Made by a program: the position numbers and the translations under genes | The notes under the pieces: model-generated | Databases searched by the model: none | What the model saw: only the letters and a program-made list of their open reading frames with translations | What the model was told of the DNA's origin: nothing | Shown: positions 51,237-60,446 of the stretch, in pieces | Position numbering within the stretch: the first letter of the stretch is position 1 | Layout of the letters: each line of letters opens with the position of its first letter | Assembly (NCBI RefSeq): GCF_000377665.1 | Contig: NZ_KB898648.1 | Span: forward strand, 248,001 to 312,000 | DNA: 64,000 nucleotides | Reading direction: 5' to 3' | Source: Vreelandella zhanjiangensis DSM 21076 | GTDB taxonomy: Bacteria; Pseudomonadota; Gammaproteobacteria; Pseudomonadales; Halomonadaceae

Positions 51237-52264
51237 GCGTTGTGCTTTAGAGAAGCGGTGCCAAGCTGCGTTGCAAGTACCTGGATATCCGGCATGTTGC
51301 CTGCCAGGGCTTGAGGAATAATCACTTCCAAACGCGAGTCCTGGCGCCAGGTACTGCTGTCTATGTCCAGCGCGCCATCGGCACGGTTAAGCCGCCGCCA
51401 ACCGCTGGAGGTATGAAAGACCCCTTTGATACGCGCCTGTCGGGGAAGCTCTCCCAGGCAATGCGCTAAGTGGTCGATATCAAAACACTCGTCCGGGTGC
51501 CAGCGTAAGCCCAGGCTTATATAGCCAAGAGCAGTACCGGTTTCCTGCTGCGGAGCGCCCTTGGCCGGTGGGAAATCAAAAAAACCGCCGTCAAGACTGG
51601 GCGGGCCAACAAGCGTACGGTGTTCTTCAGGCATGGCTAAGTCATGCGCATCGCTTTGACCGCTGCCCGTTAAGCGCTCAAGTGGCAGGCTGCCGTTAGC
51701 TATCGGTTCGACCCATTTGCGTGGCGGCCAGAGCGCTTCAACAAACTGTTGGGCAGCATGTTGCTGCTGGCTGGTGCACTGATCAAACATGGTAAGCGCC
51801 ACGGCATCTGCAATGGCCAACTGATCCTGAAATGTTTCATGCGTTCGCGCACGCGGGTCGTCCAGGCGGCGAGGGTCCAGCGTTGCAATAATATCGTGCA
51901 CCTCGACCACATCGTGAAAGGCCTCACCGCGTAACAGGTCGAGTAACCCCGCCGGATGGCCCAGCCCTGAAGGTTCGATAATTACGCGGTCAGGTTTGCT
52001 GCGCGCAAGCAGATTTACCAACGCCGCCTGCAGTACAAAGGCAAGCTGACAGCACAGGCAGCCACCAGGAAGGCCTTTGATCACGACATCATCACGCTGA
52101 TCAAACATGGCCTGGTCAATACCGATCTGGCCAAACTCATTGACCAGAATGGCCCACTTTTCATCCACAGGTTTCTGTTCAATCAGGCTGTGAATAAGCG
52201 TGGTTTTACCACTGCCCAAAAAACCTGTAATGATGTGAACTGGCACTTTTTTTAACGCAGACAC
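51233..52264 (-). CDS. COG0523/CobW family GTP-binding protein
   Basis: A 343-residue G3E GTPase. The Walker A is GFLGSGKTT (14-22), the metal-binding CLCC motif is at 69-72 (GGCLCC), and the C-terminal CobW_C domain contains IKGVFHTSSGWRRLN. Members deliver zinc, cobalt or other metals to partner proteins. Start is GTG at 52264, preceded by GGAGG that also forms the end of moaA, so the genes are tightly linked. It is last in a mobA-moeA-moaA-COG0523 operon. Association with molybdenum cofactor genes is unusual, and its metal target is unknown. Confidence 0.88.
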   Translation of the reverse strand: MSALKKVPVHIITGFLGSGKTTLIHSLIEQKPVDEKWAILVNEFGQIGIDQAMFDQRDDVVIKGLPGGCLCCQLAFVLQAALVNLLARSKPDRVIIEPSGLGHPAGLLDLLRGEAFHDVVEVHDIIATLDPRRLDDPRARTHETFQDQLAIADAVALTMFDQCTSQQQHAAQQFVEALWPPRKWVEPIANGSLPLERLTGSGQSDAHDLAMPEEHRTLVGPPSLDGGFFDFPPAKGAPQQETGTALGYISLGLRWHPDECFDIDHLAHCLGELPRQARIKGVFHTSSGWRRLNRADGALDIDSSTWRQDSRLEVIIPQALAGNMPDIQVLATQLGTASLKHNA

Positions 52265-52267
52265 GCG

Positions 52268-53266
52268 TTAGCCTCCGGTCATATTCATAAAGCGCACGAC
52301 CTGAACGTCACCGTCTGTCGTGAAGTGGTGGCGTTCTGGTTTAAGCGGTAGCGCGTTGACTATGGCTTCTTTGAGCCGTGCCATATCACCGGGATGACGG
52401 CGCAGCACTGCGCGCAAGTCGACCGAGTGCTCATTGCCTAAACAGAGCAGAAGGCGGCCTTCAACGGTGACTCGGACACGGTTACAGGTGTCGCAAAAAT
52501 TGTGGCTGTGCGGGGAAATAAAGCCAACCCGGCTGTTGCTATCGGCCATTTTAAAATAGCGCGATGGGCCTGGGGTGGTTTCAGTCGTAGGCGTTAAGGC
52601 GTAACGCTTTTCAATCAGCGCTTGAACGTCATCACTTGAATAAAAGGTTTCCGCCCGGGAGTGGTCGGACACGTCGCCCAGCGGCATCTCTTCAATAAAG
52701 CTGATATCCAGCCCTTCATTACGCGCAAAATCGACCAGATCCACCACTTCATCGTCATTGCGGCCTTTGAGAATGACCGCGTTCAGCTTGATGCGCGTAA
52801 ATCCGGCTTCCTGAGCGGCGTGAATGCCGTCAATCACACGCGCTAAATCCCCTGTGCGGGTGAGCTTCTTGAAGCGTTCGGGATCAAGCGAGTCAAGGCT
52901 GATATTGAGGCGACGCAGTCCGCTGGCATAAAGCCTGCTGGCATGTTTGCGAAGGCTGGCGCCATTGGTGGTCATGGTGAAGTCGTTAAGCCCTGGGAGC
53001 GCACCTATTTCGTCCACAAGTTGCTCGATACCGCGACGCACCAGGGGCTCGCCACCGGTCAGGCGGATTTTTTCAACGCCCAGCTCGGTAAAGGCGCGGG
53101 CAATCTGGCTGATCTCCTCAAGCGTAAGCACCTGCGCACGCGGGAGAAAGGTCATTTCCTCACTCATGCAGTACACGCAGCGGAAATCGCAGCGGTCAGT
53201 CACCGAGATGCGGACGTAGTTAACCCGGCGACCAAAGTCATCAATTAGTTGCTCGGTCATTGCCAT
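52268..53266 (-). CDS. moaA: GTP 3',8-cyclase MoaA
   Basis: A 332-residue radical SAM enzyme that starts molybdopterin synthesis by cyclising GTP. The first [4Fe-4S] cluster is C26, C30 and C33 (CDFRCVYC); the second is C258, C261 and C275. The GGEP segment (71-74) is SAM-binding and the C-terminus ends in the conserved Gly-Gly. The start is ATG 53266 or ATG 53260, the latter overlapping the moeA stop as ATGA. It is in one operon with moeA and mobA upstream. Confidence 0.96.
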   Translation of the reverse strand: MAMTEQLIDDFGRRVNYVRISVTDRCDFRCVYCMSEEMTFLPRAQVLTLEEISQIARAFTELGVEKIRLTGGEPLVRRGIEQLVDEIGALPGLNDFTMTTNGASLRKHASRLYASGLRRLNISLDSLDPERFKKLTRTGDLARVIDGIHAAQEAGFTRIKLNAVILKGRNDDEVVDLVDFARNEGLDISFIEEMPLGDVSDHSRAETFYSSDDVQALIEKRYALTPTTETTPGPSRYFKMADSNSRVGFISPHSHNFCDTCNRVRVTVEGRLLLCLGNEHSVDLRAVLRRHPGDMARLKEAIVNALPLKPERHHFTTDGDVQVVRFMNMTGG

Positions 53267-54504
53267 CTCAACAGTGGTTGAATGCAGACGATCTCGCCAG
53301 CTTGCGCACCGTCCTGATCCTCGGGTAGTTCGATCAGACAGTTAGCGGCGACCATCGAACTTAAAATGCCGGACCCCTGCGCACCGGTCGTGCGTACATG
53401 GAGCACACCCTGGGCATCGCTATGATAAACGCCGCGCAAAAAATCGGTGCGCTGATAGCGGCTGTTAAGCACCTCATCAGCGACAGCGTATAGCCTGGGT
53501 GGCGGGGTCATCGCCAATCCCTGCAGGTGGTGTAATAACGGTACTACAAACTGGTAAAAGGTTACCATGACAGCCACAGGATTGCCGGGCAAGCCCATAA
53601 AGGGAGTGCGCGACTCGCCCAGCCAGCCACAGGCTAGGGGGCGCCCTGGGCGTAATGCTACCCGCCAGAAAGCCAGCTGCCCCAGCTGTTCAAGCGCTGT
53701 ACGGGTGAAATCAGCCTGGCCTGCCGATACGCCGCCACTGGTCAATACCAGGTCGCTCACTTGGGCGGCCTCTGAGAGTGCCGCCTGTATCGCCTGCGGG
53801 TTATCGGGGAGAATGCCCAGATCGATAACTTTTGCGCCCTGCTCGGTTAATAAGCCCATCAGGGTAAATCGGTTGGCATCATAAATGCTCGCGCTTTCCA
53901 GAGGCTCGCCAGGAGCCGTGACTTCATCGCCAGTGGAAAACAGCGCAACGGTTGGCTGCTTGACGACCGCTATGCTGGCCACCCCTAGTGAGGCGAGCAG
54001 ACCCATCGCGGGGGCATCCAAACGTTTTCCCTTAGCCAGCGCCAGGCTGCCTGCCGCAATATCTTCCCCTGCCAGGCGCACGTTCTGGCCACGCTTAACA
54101 CGTTCAGGCGTATCGATTGTAAGATGCTGGGCATGCTCGGTGAGCTGCTCGCCCATGATGACCGTGTCGGTACCTGACGGCAGTGGGGCGCCGGTGGTGA
54201 TATTCACGCAGGCCCCAGGCGGTACGTGTGTGTCAAAAGCGCGCCCGGCGAGCGAGCTGCCGATAAGCGGCCATTGGTGTTGAGGCGTGTCGGGCCAGGC
54301 AAGTGCCACGCCATCCATCGCGGCATTGGTATTTTGCGGCACGTTAATCGGCGCTATAACGTCCTGCGCCAAGCGCCGCCCATGGGCCTGGCTTAAATCG
54401 ATAACTTCACTGGCCAGGGGCCTTTCAATCAGCGCGGACAGCGCCTGGCGAGCCTCTTCCACACTTAACATGTGTTCGCCAAGCTCAAAGCAGGATAGCG
54501 TCAC
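53257..54504 (-). CDS. moeA: Molybdopterin molybdenumtransferase MoeA (copy 1)
   Basis: A 415-residue MoeA that ligates molybdate to adenylylated molybdopterin. Domain order is the usual one: [14 protein letters not shown]-like [42 protein letters not shown] (the MoCF-binding loop), then [15 protein letters not shown] and a beta-barrel C-terminal domain. Start is GTG at 54504, overlapping the mobA stop, with AAGGGGG upstream; an ATG at 54471 is the alternative. A second MoeA gene is 1.7 kb away. Confidence 0.94.
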   Translation of the reverse strand: MTLSCFELGEHMLSVEEARQALSALIERPLASEVIDLSQAHGRRLAQDVIAPINVPQNTNAAMDGVALAWPDTPQHQWPLIGSSLAGRAFDTHVPPGACVNITTGAPLPSGTDTVIMGEQLTEHAQHLTIDTPERVKRGQNVRLAGEDIAAGSLALAKGKRLDAPAMGLLASLGVASIAVVKQPTVALFSTGDEVTAPGEPLESASIYDANRFTLMGLLTEQGAKVIDLGILPDNPQAIQAALSEAAQVSDLVLTSGGVSAGQADFTRTALEQLGQLAFWRVALRPGRPLACGWLGESRTPFMGLPGNPVAVMVTFYQFVVPLLHHLQGLAMTPPPRLYAVADEVLNSRYQRTDFLRGVYHSDAQGVLHVRTTGAQGSGILSSMVAANCLIELPEDQDGAQAGEIVCIQPLLRWQ

Positions 54505-55103
54505 AATGCCCCCTTGGGCGCCATAAGCTGCGCTTCCAGGCGAATCTTGTCTTCTTGCGTATTCAGGTTGGTAAAGGCATTCGGGCAGTCGGAGATATCC
54601 ACCTGGCTAGGTGCGTGGCGTTCGTACCAGCGCTGGATTTTACGCTCGCCACTTTCAAGTGCCGCATGAAGATCATCGGCAAGAGCTGTGCGTATCAAGG
54701 CCACGGTAGGGTGAATGCGTTGACCATCGAAAGCCACGGCGATATCGGCGCCCTGGATGCCTGCCAGCATTCTTGCGACCAAGTCGTCTGGAAGAAGCGG
54801 TGTATCACAGGGAACCACAAGCAACCACGGCGTATTCGCCGCACGCAGCCCGCTATAAATGCCCATTAAAGGGCCGTGAAAGCCCACTTCCTCATCGGTG
54901 ATAACGCGGCCAAACATGCTGTAGGCATCAAGGTTGCGGTTAGCGCTGATCAGCAGTTCCGCCACTTGCCCTTCGAGTTTGGCTGCCGTATGGGCAAACA
55001 GAGGTAGCCCTGCAAAGGGCTCAAGGCCCTTATCGCGTCCGCCCATGCGGCGGCCTTCGCCGCCAGCAAGCACCATGCCGGTTAACGCCTGGGTCGTGAT
55101 CAT
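54501..55103 (-). CDS. mobA: Molybdenum cofactor guanylyltransferase MobA
   Basis: A 200-residue nucleotidyltransferase that adds GMP to the cofactor for the bis-MGD form. The glycine-rich LAGGEGRRMGGRDKGL binds GTP, and VVPCDTPLLPDDLV and VGFHGPLMGI are typical. ATG 55103 is chosen because AGGAGG is seven bases upstream; an ATG six bases earlier would be too close. It heads the minus-strand operon (mobA-moeA-moaA-COG0523), divergent from the DUF1244 gene. Confidence 0.92.
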   Translation of the reverse strand: MITTQALTGMVLAGGEGRRMGGRDKGLEPFAGLPLFAHTAAKLEGQVAELLISANRNLDAYSMFGRVITDEEVGFHGPLMGIYSGLRAANTPWLLVVPCDTPLLPDDLVARMLAGIQGADIAVAFDGQRIHPTVALIRTALADDLHAALESGERKIQRWYERHAPSQVDISDCPNAFTNLNTQEDKIRLEAQLMAPKGAL

Positions 55104-55359
55104 CGGCATGCCTCCTGTAACAATGGGCGAGGATTAACAAGATCGGTCAATCAATCTCTTCCCTTCTAAGTGTAGATCCCTTATCGCTATGATGGCGGGC
55201 AGGGACCTTATTTGTCTATGCGTTAGATAATTGATGGTCAGCACTATGACCCATCTCAATCAGCGGGTTCGCCTGCATAGGTTATCTGAGTGAACAGCGC
55301 CGATAAGCGGTGTCTTTTGGTATGCTGCACGACAGTTACTTTTCATACGGAGAACGCTA

Positions 55360-55686
55360 ATGTCAGATTTTAACGAGCTTGATCAGGGTACCCGCACCGA
55401 GCTTGAGGCGGCCGCTTTTCGGCGTTTGCTGAGTCATCTGGATAATAACAAGGATGTACAGAATATTGATTTGATGATTCTGGCGGATTTTTGCCGTAAC
55501 TGCCTTTCAAAGTGGATGGTAAACGCGGCGGAAGAGCGCGGTAAATCGCTGGATTATGAAGCCGCCCGTGAATACGTCTACGGCATGCCTTACAGCGAGT
55601 GGAAAGAGCACTATCAGGCAAAAGCAACGCCTGAGCAACTGGCCGCGCTGGAAGCCCGCCAAGCCAAGAAAGAGTATCAGGAGTAA
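55360..55686 (+). CDS. DUF1244 family protein
   Basis: A 108-residue soluble protein of the DUF1244 family, recognised by LSHLDNNKDVQNIDLMILADFCRNCLSKW and the helical KSLDYEAAREYVYGMPYSEWKEHYQ. The CRNC pair could bind metal or be redox active. Function is unknown. GGAG precedes the ATG. moaB follows after four bases, so it belongs to the plus-strand molybdenum cofactor operon, which may hint at its function. Confidence 0.85.
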   Translation: MSDFNELDQGTRTELEAAAFRRLLSHLDNNKDVQNIDLMILADFCRNCLSKWMVNAAEERGKSLDYEAAREYVYGMPYSEWKEHYQAKATPEQLAALEARQAKKEYQE

Positions 55687-55690
55687 GCGA

Positions 55691-56209
55691 ATGGAGCCGA
55701 TGGTTGCGCTTAAAATAGCCATACTGACCATTTCAGATACGCGCACTGAAGAGAGCGATCGCTCGGGTCAGCTGCTGGTCGAGTGTTTGACAACAGCGGG
55801 CCATCAGCTTGCCGATAAACGCATTGTGCCAGACGATATCTATCAGATTCGTGCGGTCGTGGCCCAGTGGATTGCCGATGCCGAAGTGCAGGTCGTTATT
55901 ACCACCGGCGGTACCGGTTTTACCGGCCGGGATTCCACGCCGGAAGCTGTGTCGGTGTTGCTGGATAAACGCATCGAAGGGTTTGGCGAACGCTTTCGTC
56001 AGCTAAGCGGTGATGAGATCGGCAGCTCGACCATTCAAAGCCGGTGCCTGGGTGGATTGGCCAACGCGACCGTGCTGTTTTGCCTACCAGGCTCCACCGG
56101 TGCCTGCCGTACGGGCTGGGAGAAAATTTTGAAGGAACAGCTGGATAGCCGACACAAGCCGTGTAACTTCGCCAATCTGGTCATCCCCGGCCGAGGTCAG
56201 CATGGGTGA
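55691..56209 (+). CDS. moaB: Molybdenum cofactor biosynthesis protein MoaB
   Basis: A 172-residue MogA/MoaB-fold protein that adenylylates molybdopterin. The ITTGGTGFTGRDSTPEAV motif and LSGDEIGSSTIQSRCLGG are intact, followed by LFCLPGSTGACRTGWEKILKEQLD. ATG 55691 was selected over a longer upstream frame because CAGGAG is seven bases before it and the longer frame overlaps the DUF1244 gene. It overlaps the downstream moeA by eight bases. Confidence 0.93.
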   Translation: MEPMVALKIAILTISDTRTEESDRSGQLLVECLTTAGHQLADKRIVPDDIYQIRAVVAQWIADAEVQVVITTGGTGFTGRDSTPEAVSVLLDKRIEGFGERFRQLSGDEIGSSTIQSRCLGGLANATVLFCLPGSTGACRTGWEKILKEQLDSRHKPCNFANLVIPGRGQHG

Positions 56210-57407
56210 TTTGCAGTCGATAAGCGCCGCGCTTGAAGCATTGCTGGCCGGTGTAAACCCTGTTGAAGCTGAAAGCGTTCCGCTTGATACCGCCGCTGGG
56301 CGAGTGCTTGCCGACGATGTGATGGCGACGTTGAACGTACCGCCCTTTGATAATAGCGCAATGGATGGCTATGCGCTGCGTGCCAGCGATGCCGGCCAGT
56401 GGCTGCCGATTAGCCAGCGTATTGCAGCAGGCACAAAGGCCGCCCCGCTAGTTTCAGGCAGCTGCGCGCGGATTTTTACCGGCGGTGAGCTGCCTGAAGG
56501 GGCTGACTGTGTGGTGATGCAGGAGCGCGTCAGCGTTGAGGCTGACAAGGCCTTGATACCGACGAATATCCCTGTGGATGACAACGTGCGCCGCCAGGGG
56601 CGCGATGTTCGTCAGGGCGAATGCCTGCTCAAAAAGGGGCTACGCTTGGAAGCGGCGGCGCTCGGGCATCTGGCAGGGCAGGGTATTACCCATGTCAGCG
56701 TACGCTCTCGCCCGCGGGTTGCCCTGCTTTCAACCGGCGATGAGATCGTCGACCCGGGTACGCCGCTGGCGCCGGGGCAGATTTATAACTCCAATCGGTC
56801 GATGTTAAAGCGCCTGCTCGAAAACTTTGGGGCTGATGTTGTGCGGGTGATGAGCGTGCCGGATGATTACACCCAGACAGTGGCGCTATTAACCCAGGCG
56901 GCCGCCGAGGCGGATGTGGTCGTCAGTACCGGGGGCGTGAGCGTAGGCGAAGAGGACCACGTTAAAGCAGCGCTTGAGCAGTTGGGGCAGCTGGACTTAT
57001 GGCGCTTGGCCATACGCCCAGGCAAGCCTTTGGCGTTAGGCCGTGTGCCGCGGGACGATGGAAGTGAGACGCGGTTTATCGGCTTGCCGGGCAATCCGGT
57101 ATCAGGGTTTGTAGGCGCCTGGCTTTTTTTGCGCCCGCTTATGGGGGCGCTGCTGGCCTGTCCTGCGCTTGCCGAGCTGCCCGCGCTAACGGCGACGGCA
57201 AATTTTGATACATCGACCGGGCCGCGCCAGCACTATATGCGCGTTTCTCTACGCTTCACGCCTGAGGGTGTAGCGGCCGATGCGTTTGCCGACCAGAACT
57301 CTGGCGTGTTGTCATCGTGTATTGAGGCCGATGCCTTTGCGGTCATTCCGCCTCATCATCAGGTAAGGCGAGGCGATTCAGTTAACTGTTTATGGCTTGC
57401 GGTGTAA
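56202..57407 (+). CDS. moeA: Molybdopterin molybdenumtransferase MoeA (copy 2)
   Basis: A 401-residue MoeA, with PPFDNSAMDGYALRASDAG, FTGGELPEGADCVVMQE, ALLSTGDEIVDPGTPL, STGGVSVGEEDHVKAAL, and FIGLPGNPVSGF. All residues expected for the molybdenum insertion reaction appear present. It is closer to the standard E. coli MoeA by its N-terminus than the first copy. It follows moaB with an eight-base overlap and its end overlaps the convergent CheW-like gene by 26 bases. Specialisation of the two copies is likely. Confidence 0.93.
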   Translation: MGDLQSISAALEALLAGVNPVEAESVPLDTAAGRVLADDVMATLNVPPFDNSAMDGYALRASDAGQWLPISQRIAAGTKAAPLVSGSCARIFTGGELPEGADCVVMQERVSVEADKALIPTNIPVDDNVRRQGRDVRQGECLLKKGLRLEAAALGHLAGQGITHVSVRSRPRVALLSTGDEIVDPGTPLAPGQIYNSNRSMLKRLLENFGADVVRVMSVPDDYTQTVALLTQAAAEADVVVSTGGVSVGEEDHVKAALEQLGQLDLWRLAIRPGKPLALGRVPRDDGSETRFIGLPGNPVSGFVGAWLFLRPLMGALLACPALAELPALTATANFDTSTGPRQHYMRVSLRFTPEGVAADAFADQNSGVLSSCIEADAFAVIPPHHQVRRGDSVNCLWLAV

Positions 57408-57783
57408 GCAAGCGTGCATCCAATAGCAGCAGTAGCGTTTGCTGCTCAAAAGTTACGCCACACAAGGCAGGATGAAGGCGGCGTGCTTTCATCAGGGGCG
57501 GCAAGGGATAGAGTTCACTGGCTGCAAACGAGCGCAGGGTAACCGGATGATTAACGCCTAACTGCCAACTGCCCGAGGCATCATTAAGCGTGAGCCAGTG
57601 AGTCGCGGGGCCGTCGTATTGAAATAGCAGCGCGGCGGCTTCTGTATGACGAGGGGCGTGGGGCTGGTCTGACATACTCACCACATGACGAGCCTCCAGA
57701 GCCGCGCGAAATGCCCCTGCGTTGAACAGCACCATCGGCACAGAGCCCTGCTGTGCGCTATCGCTAAGCAGCTCCAAAGGCAT
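57382..57783 (-). CDS. CheW-like small protein
   Basis: A 133-residue soluble protein. The C-terminal part FEQQTLLLLLDARLL resembles the last strand of a CheW domain, and the overall pattern (hydrophobic strands, length about 130) fits a diverged CheW fold. It starts two bases after the stop of a clear CheW gene. It probably couples a receptor to the kinase, or replaces a subunit in this operon. Identification is weak, based mainly on context. Confidence 0.5.
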   Translation of the reverse strand: MPLELLSDSAQQGSVPMVLFNAGAFRAALEARHVVSMSDQPHAPRHTEAAALLFQYDGPATHWLTLNDASGSWQLGVNHPVTLRSFAASELYPLPPLMKARRLHPALCGVTFEQQTLLLLLDARLLTPQAINS

Positions 57784-57785
57784 GG

Positions 57786-58337
57786 CTATCCCAACCCGTC
57801 CTGATAAGCCTTGAACAAGGTTTCAGCATCCAGCAGGACGGCAGTGACGCCTTCTTGGGGTTGCCAAAGGGCGCTGACATACGGGCGCAGCGCACTTGAA
57901 AGCGTATCCGGTGGCGGTTGAAGCAGGCTGGTAGGCACATCGCATACATCATCCAGCTGTTCAATACGCACGCCGCTGCGAATGCCCGCGGCCGATACCA
58001 GCAAAATCATTCCCGGCTGAGTAACATTGGGTAAGGGCAAACCCATCAAAACGTTGAGTTGAATGACCGACTCAATATGCCCGCGAAGATGCAGCACGCC
58101 TTCCGTCGTGGGAGGAAGGCCGGGAACACAATATACGGGTTGGTCATGGCTAATAATTTCTTTAACTACACTACCCAGTAATGCAAAGCGTTGCCCAGCC
58201 ACTCTGAATAGCACCAACTGCTGACTAGGCTCTTCTACATCGACAATGGCCGCGTTAACTTCATGCTCGTTAAGCGCCTGCTCAAGCGTTAGGCTGCCGG
58301 TTTCATTCACGGGTTCATTCGCAGAAGGCGGCGTCAT
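57786..58337 (-). CDS. CheW domain protein
   Basis: A 183-residue CheW-type adaptor. The CheW core begins at about residue 38 with QQLVLFRVAGQRFALLGSVVKEI, has VPGLPPTTEGVLHLRGHIESVIQLNVLMGLP in the centre and ends in TAVLLDAETLF. An N-terminal acidic extension precedes it. It links chemoreceptors to the CheA kinase. It overlaps the stop of the diguanylate cyclase gene by 23 bases, so it is translationally coupled. GGGAG precedes the ATG. Confidence 0.9.
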   Translation of the reverse strand: MTPPSANEPVNETGSLTLEQALNEHEVNAAIVDVEEPSQQLVLFRVAGQRFALLGSVVKEIISHDQPVYCVPGLPPTTEGVLHLRGHIESVIQLNVLMGLPLPNVTQPGMILLVSAAGIRSGVRIEQLDDVCDVPTSLLQPPPDTLSSALRPYVSALWQPQEGVTAVLLDAETLFKAYQDGLG

Positions 58338-60006
58338 TATCTAACTCCCGGCAGGTAATCACTTGGTTGCGCCCTTGGCGTTTAGCGAGGTAAAGCGCCT
58401 GGTCGGCGGCCAGGCGCAGCGATTGTGTGGTGGGATGAGCAGGGAAGTCACTGATACCGACGCTAAAGGTGCAGCGAAAGCTCACCTCGCCAGCATGAAA
58501 ATCCACCTGTCCAAAGTCATTGCGCAAGTCGTCCATCAGGTTAACCGCTTGCTCGGCGCTTACGTCCTTTAGCAAAACGACGAACTCTTCGCCCCCATAG
58601 CGACCAATCGTGTCAGAGAGCCGGAAGCGCGTTTTAAGCAGCCTTGCCAGGGTGATAATGACCTGGTCGCCGGCCAGGTGGCCATAGGTATCGTTGACCT
58701 CCTTGAAATGGTCGATATCGATCATGGCCATGGCGTGCTGGCGGCCATTACGGTGCGCCTGGATTAGCGCTTTATTGATTAAATCGGTCGTCGTGCTGTG
58801 ATTGTAAAGACCTGTCATGCTGTCTCGGGTCATGAGCGAGCGCAGCAGACGCAGGCGCTCAGCACGCAGGTGTACCGCTGAGACAAGCTCTGCTGGCACG
58901 ACGGGTTTGGTAATAAACGCCTCAACTCCCGCGGTCATTGCCGACATCTGTTTCTGGCTATCGGTTTCGCTGGAAAGGTAAATAATCGGCAGGCCGACAT
59001 GTTCGGGCTGCTGGCGAATAATGGTCGCCAGCTCCTCGCCCGAGCAAACCGGCATATACACATCCACCAGCATCAAGTCGGGATTAAAGCGCTCAAGCGC
59101 ACTGAGTGCATCGTTAGGGTGATATACCTGATGAACCACCATGCCAGCCTCTTCAAGCAGCAACGCGTGATACTCCGCCGCTTCAAGCTCATCATCGACA
59201 ATTAAAACGCGTAACGGCTCTTCGTCGATGGGGGATGTGAGTTCATCAATCGCGAGCATCAAATCAAGAGGTTTAACCGGTTTGGTAAAATAACCGTGGC
59301 ATCCGGCACGCACAGCGCTTAGGCGTGAATGAAAATCGCCGTGGCCGGATAGAACAATAGACGGCAGCTGCTTACCGGTCAGCTTGTTTAAGCTGGTTAA
59401 TGTCTCGGTGCCCGCTGTTTGGCCATGGGGAAATTGCACATCCATAATGACGGCATCGGGACGGCGGGTTAGCACGGCATTAAAAAATGACTCGGTCGTG
59501 GCAAAGTGAACGACTTCATGACCGAAGCAGCGCAAATGGTGCATCAGCGAATTGATATGCTCGGGTTCATCATCGCATAAATAAATCAGCCGCTGGCGCT
59601 TGCTGCGTTTCTGTTCAGGCTGGTGAGGAAACTCAACGCTATTGAGGCCCGCCATGGCGGCCTGCTGGCCCTGATATGTTTGCAGGTACGCCAATTCATC
59701 ATTTAGCTGACCCAGAAGATGAACCATGCGCGCATCAATATCGGCTCGTTGAGGGTCTGCCGTCAGCGCCTCTTCAGCCTGTTCAGCAAACAGCGCAATA
59801 CGTTCAAAACCCAACGAACGCCCGGTTCCTTTGAGACTATGGAAGAAACGATGAAGATCGGGCGCCAGACGTGATTCTGCCTCGCTCGACGTACGGCTTA
59901 GCTGCCACTGTTCAGCGGTTTTCTGCAATCGTGCAGGAAGTTGTTTTATAAAACGCTGACGCAGTTGGTTAAGCTTTTCATGCAGCGAAAGGGCCGGTGG
60001 TGACAT
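58315..60006 (-). CDS. Hpt-REC-REC-GGDEF response regulator diguanylate cyclase
   Basis: A 563-residue output protein. Residues about 10-115 form an Hpt domain with phosphorylatable H56 (RFFHSLKGTGRSL). Two receiver domains follow (about 140-255 with VIMDVQFP; about 268-385 with MLVDVYMP), and a GGDEF domain with GGEEF near 470, preceded by an RLSD I-site. It should produce cyclic di-GMP when phosphorylated. It is similar in role to WspR but carries an extra Hpt and REC. It is downstream of the CheA gene and upstream of cheW. Confidence 0.92.
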   Translation of the reverse strand: MSPPALSLHEKLNQLRQRFIKQLPARLQKTAEQWQLSRTSSEAESRLAPDLHRFFHSLKGTGRSLGFERIALFAEQAEEALTADPQRADIDARMVHLLGQLNDELAYLQTYQGQQAAMAGLNSVEFPHQPEQKRSKRQRLIYLCDDEPEHINSLMHHLRCFGHEVVHFATTESFFNAVLTRRPDAVIMDVQFPHGQTAGTETLTSLNKLTGKQLPSIVLSGHGDFHSRLSAVRAGCHGYFTKPVKPLDLMLAIDELTSPIDEEPLRVLIVDDELEAAEYHALLLEEAGMVVHQVYHPNDALSALERFNPDLMLVDVYMPVCSGEELATIIRQQPEHVGLPIIYLSSETDSQKQMSAMTAGVEAFITKPVVPAELVSAVHLRAERLRLLRSLMTRDSMTGLYNHSTTTDLINKALIQAHRNGRQHAMAMIDIDHFKEVNDTYGHLAGDQVIITLARLLKTRFRLSDTIGRYGGEEFVVLLKDVSAEQAVNLMDDLRNDFGQVDFHAGEVSFRCTFSVGISDFPAHPTTQSLRLAADQALYLAKRQGRNQVITCRELDNDAAFCE

Positions 60007-60058
60007 CAGGCTACCTGAGCAGTTGGGCGAACGTCATAAGCATATCAAATGTTATCGA

Positions 60059-60415
60059 CTAATAAGTGAATGCATGTTCAATGGCTTTGGCTAACGTGCT
60101 ATCCAGGTCGGCATCTTTCTGTAAGCAGGCGGTCAGGTCCGGGTTCGCCAAGGCGTTGGGTGGTGGTGCATCCCCGGTCAGTAAAATGAACGGTAGCGTG
60201 ACGTCCTGCTCGCGCAGCATCTCTAAAAGCTCCAGCCCATCGATCAGCGGCATATGCATATCGCTGACGATAAGCTGGATGTCGGGCGTGCTATCCAGCT
60301 GGCTAACCGCTTCCATGGCGTCGTGGGTTATCACTACTTCATGGCCTAACGCTTCAAGGTATGCTGACGTAATTTCACCCGCCAATGGGTCGTCGTCTAC
60401 GACCAGAATATGCAT
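60059..60415 (-). CDS. Single-domain response regulator (REC)
   Basis: A 119-residue receiver domain without output domain. MHILVVDDDPLAGE carries the acidic pocket, IVSDMHMP holds the phosphorylated aspartate and the conserved T/K switch lies in ILLTGDA, but the usual lysine is in LQKDADL. ATG 60415 was used because GAGG precedes it and the longer frame overlaps cheA. It lies between the CheA and the diguanylate cyclase genes, so it may pass phosphate between them, as a CheY-like carrier. Confidence 0.9.
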   Translation of the reverse strand: MHILVVDDDPLAGEITSAYLEALGHEVVITHDAMEAVSQLDSTPDIQLIVSDMHMPLIDGLELLEMLREQDVTLPFILLTGDAPPPNALANPDLTACLQKDADLDSTLAKAIEHAFTY

Positions 60416-60446
60416 GTAATGCCTCGTTAAAATGACAATGAATACG

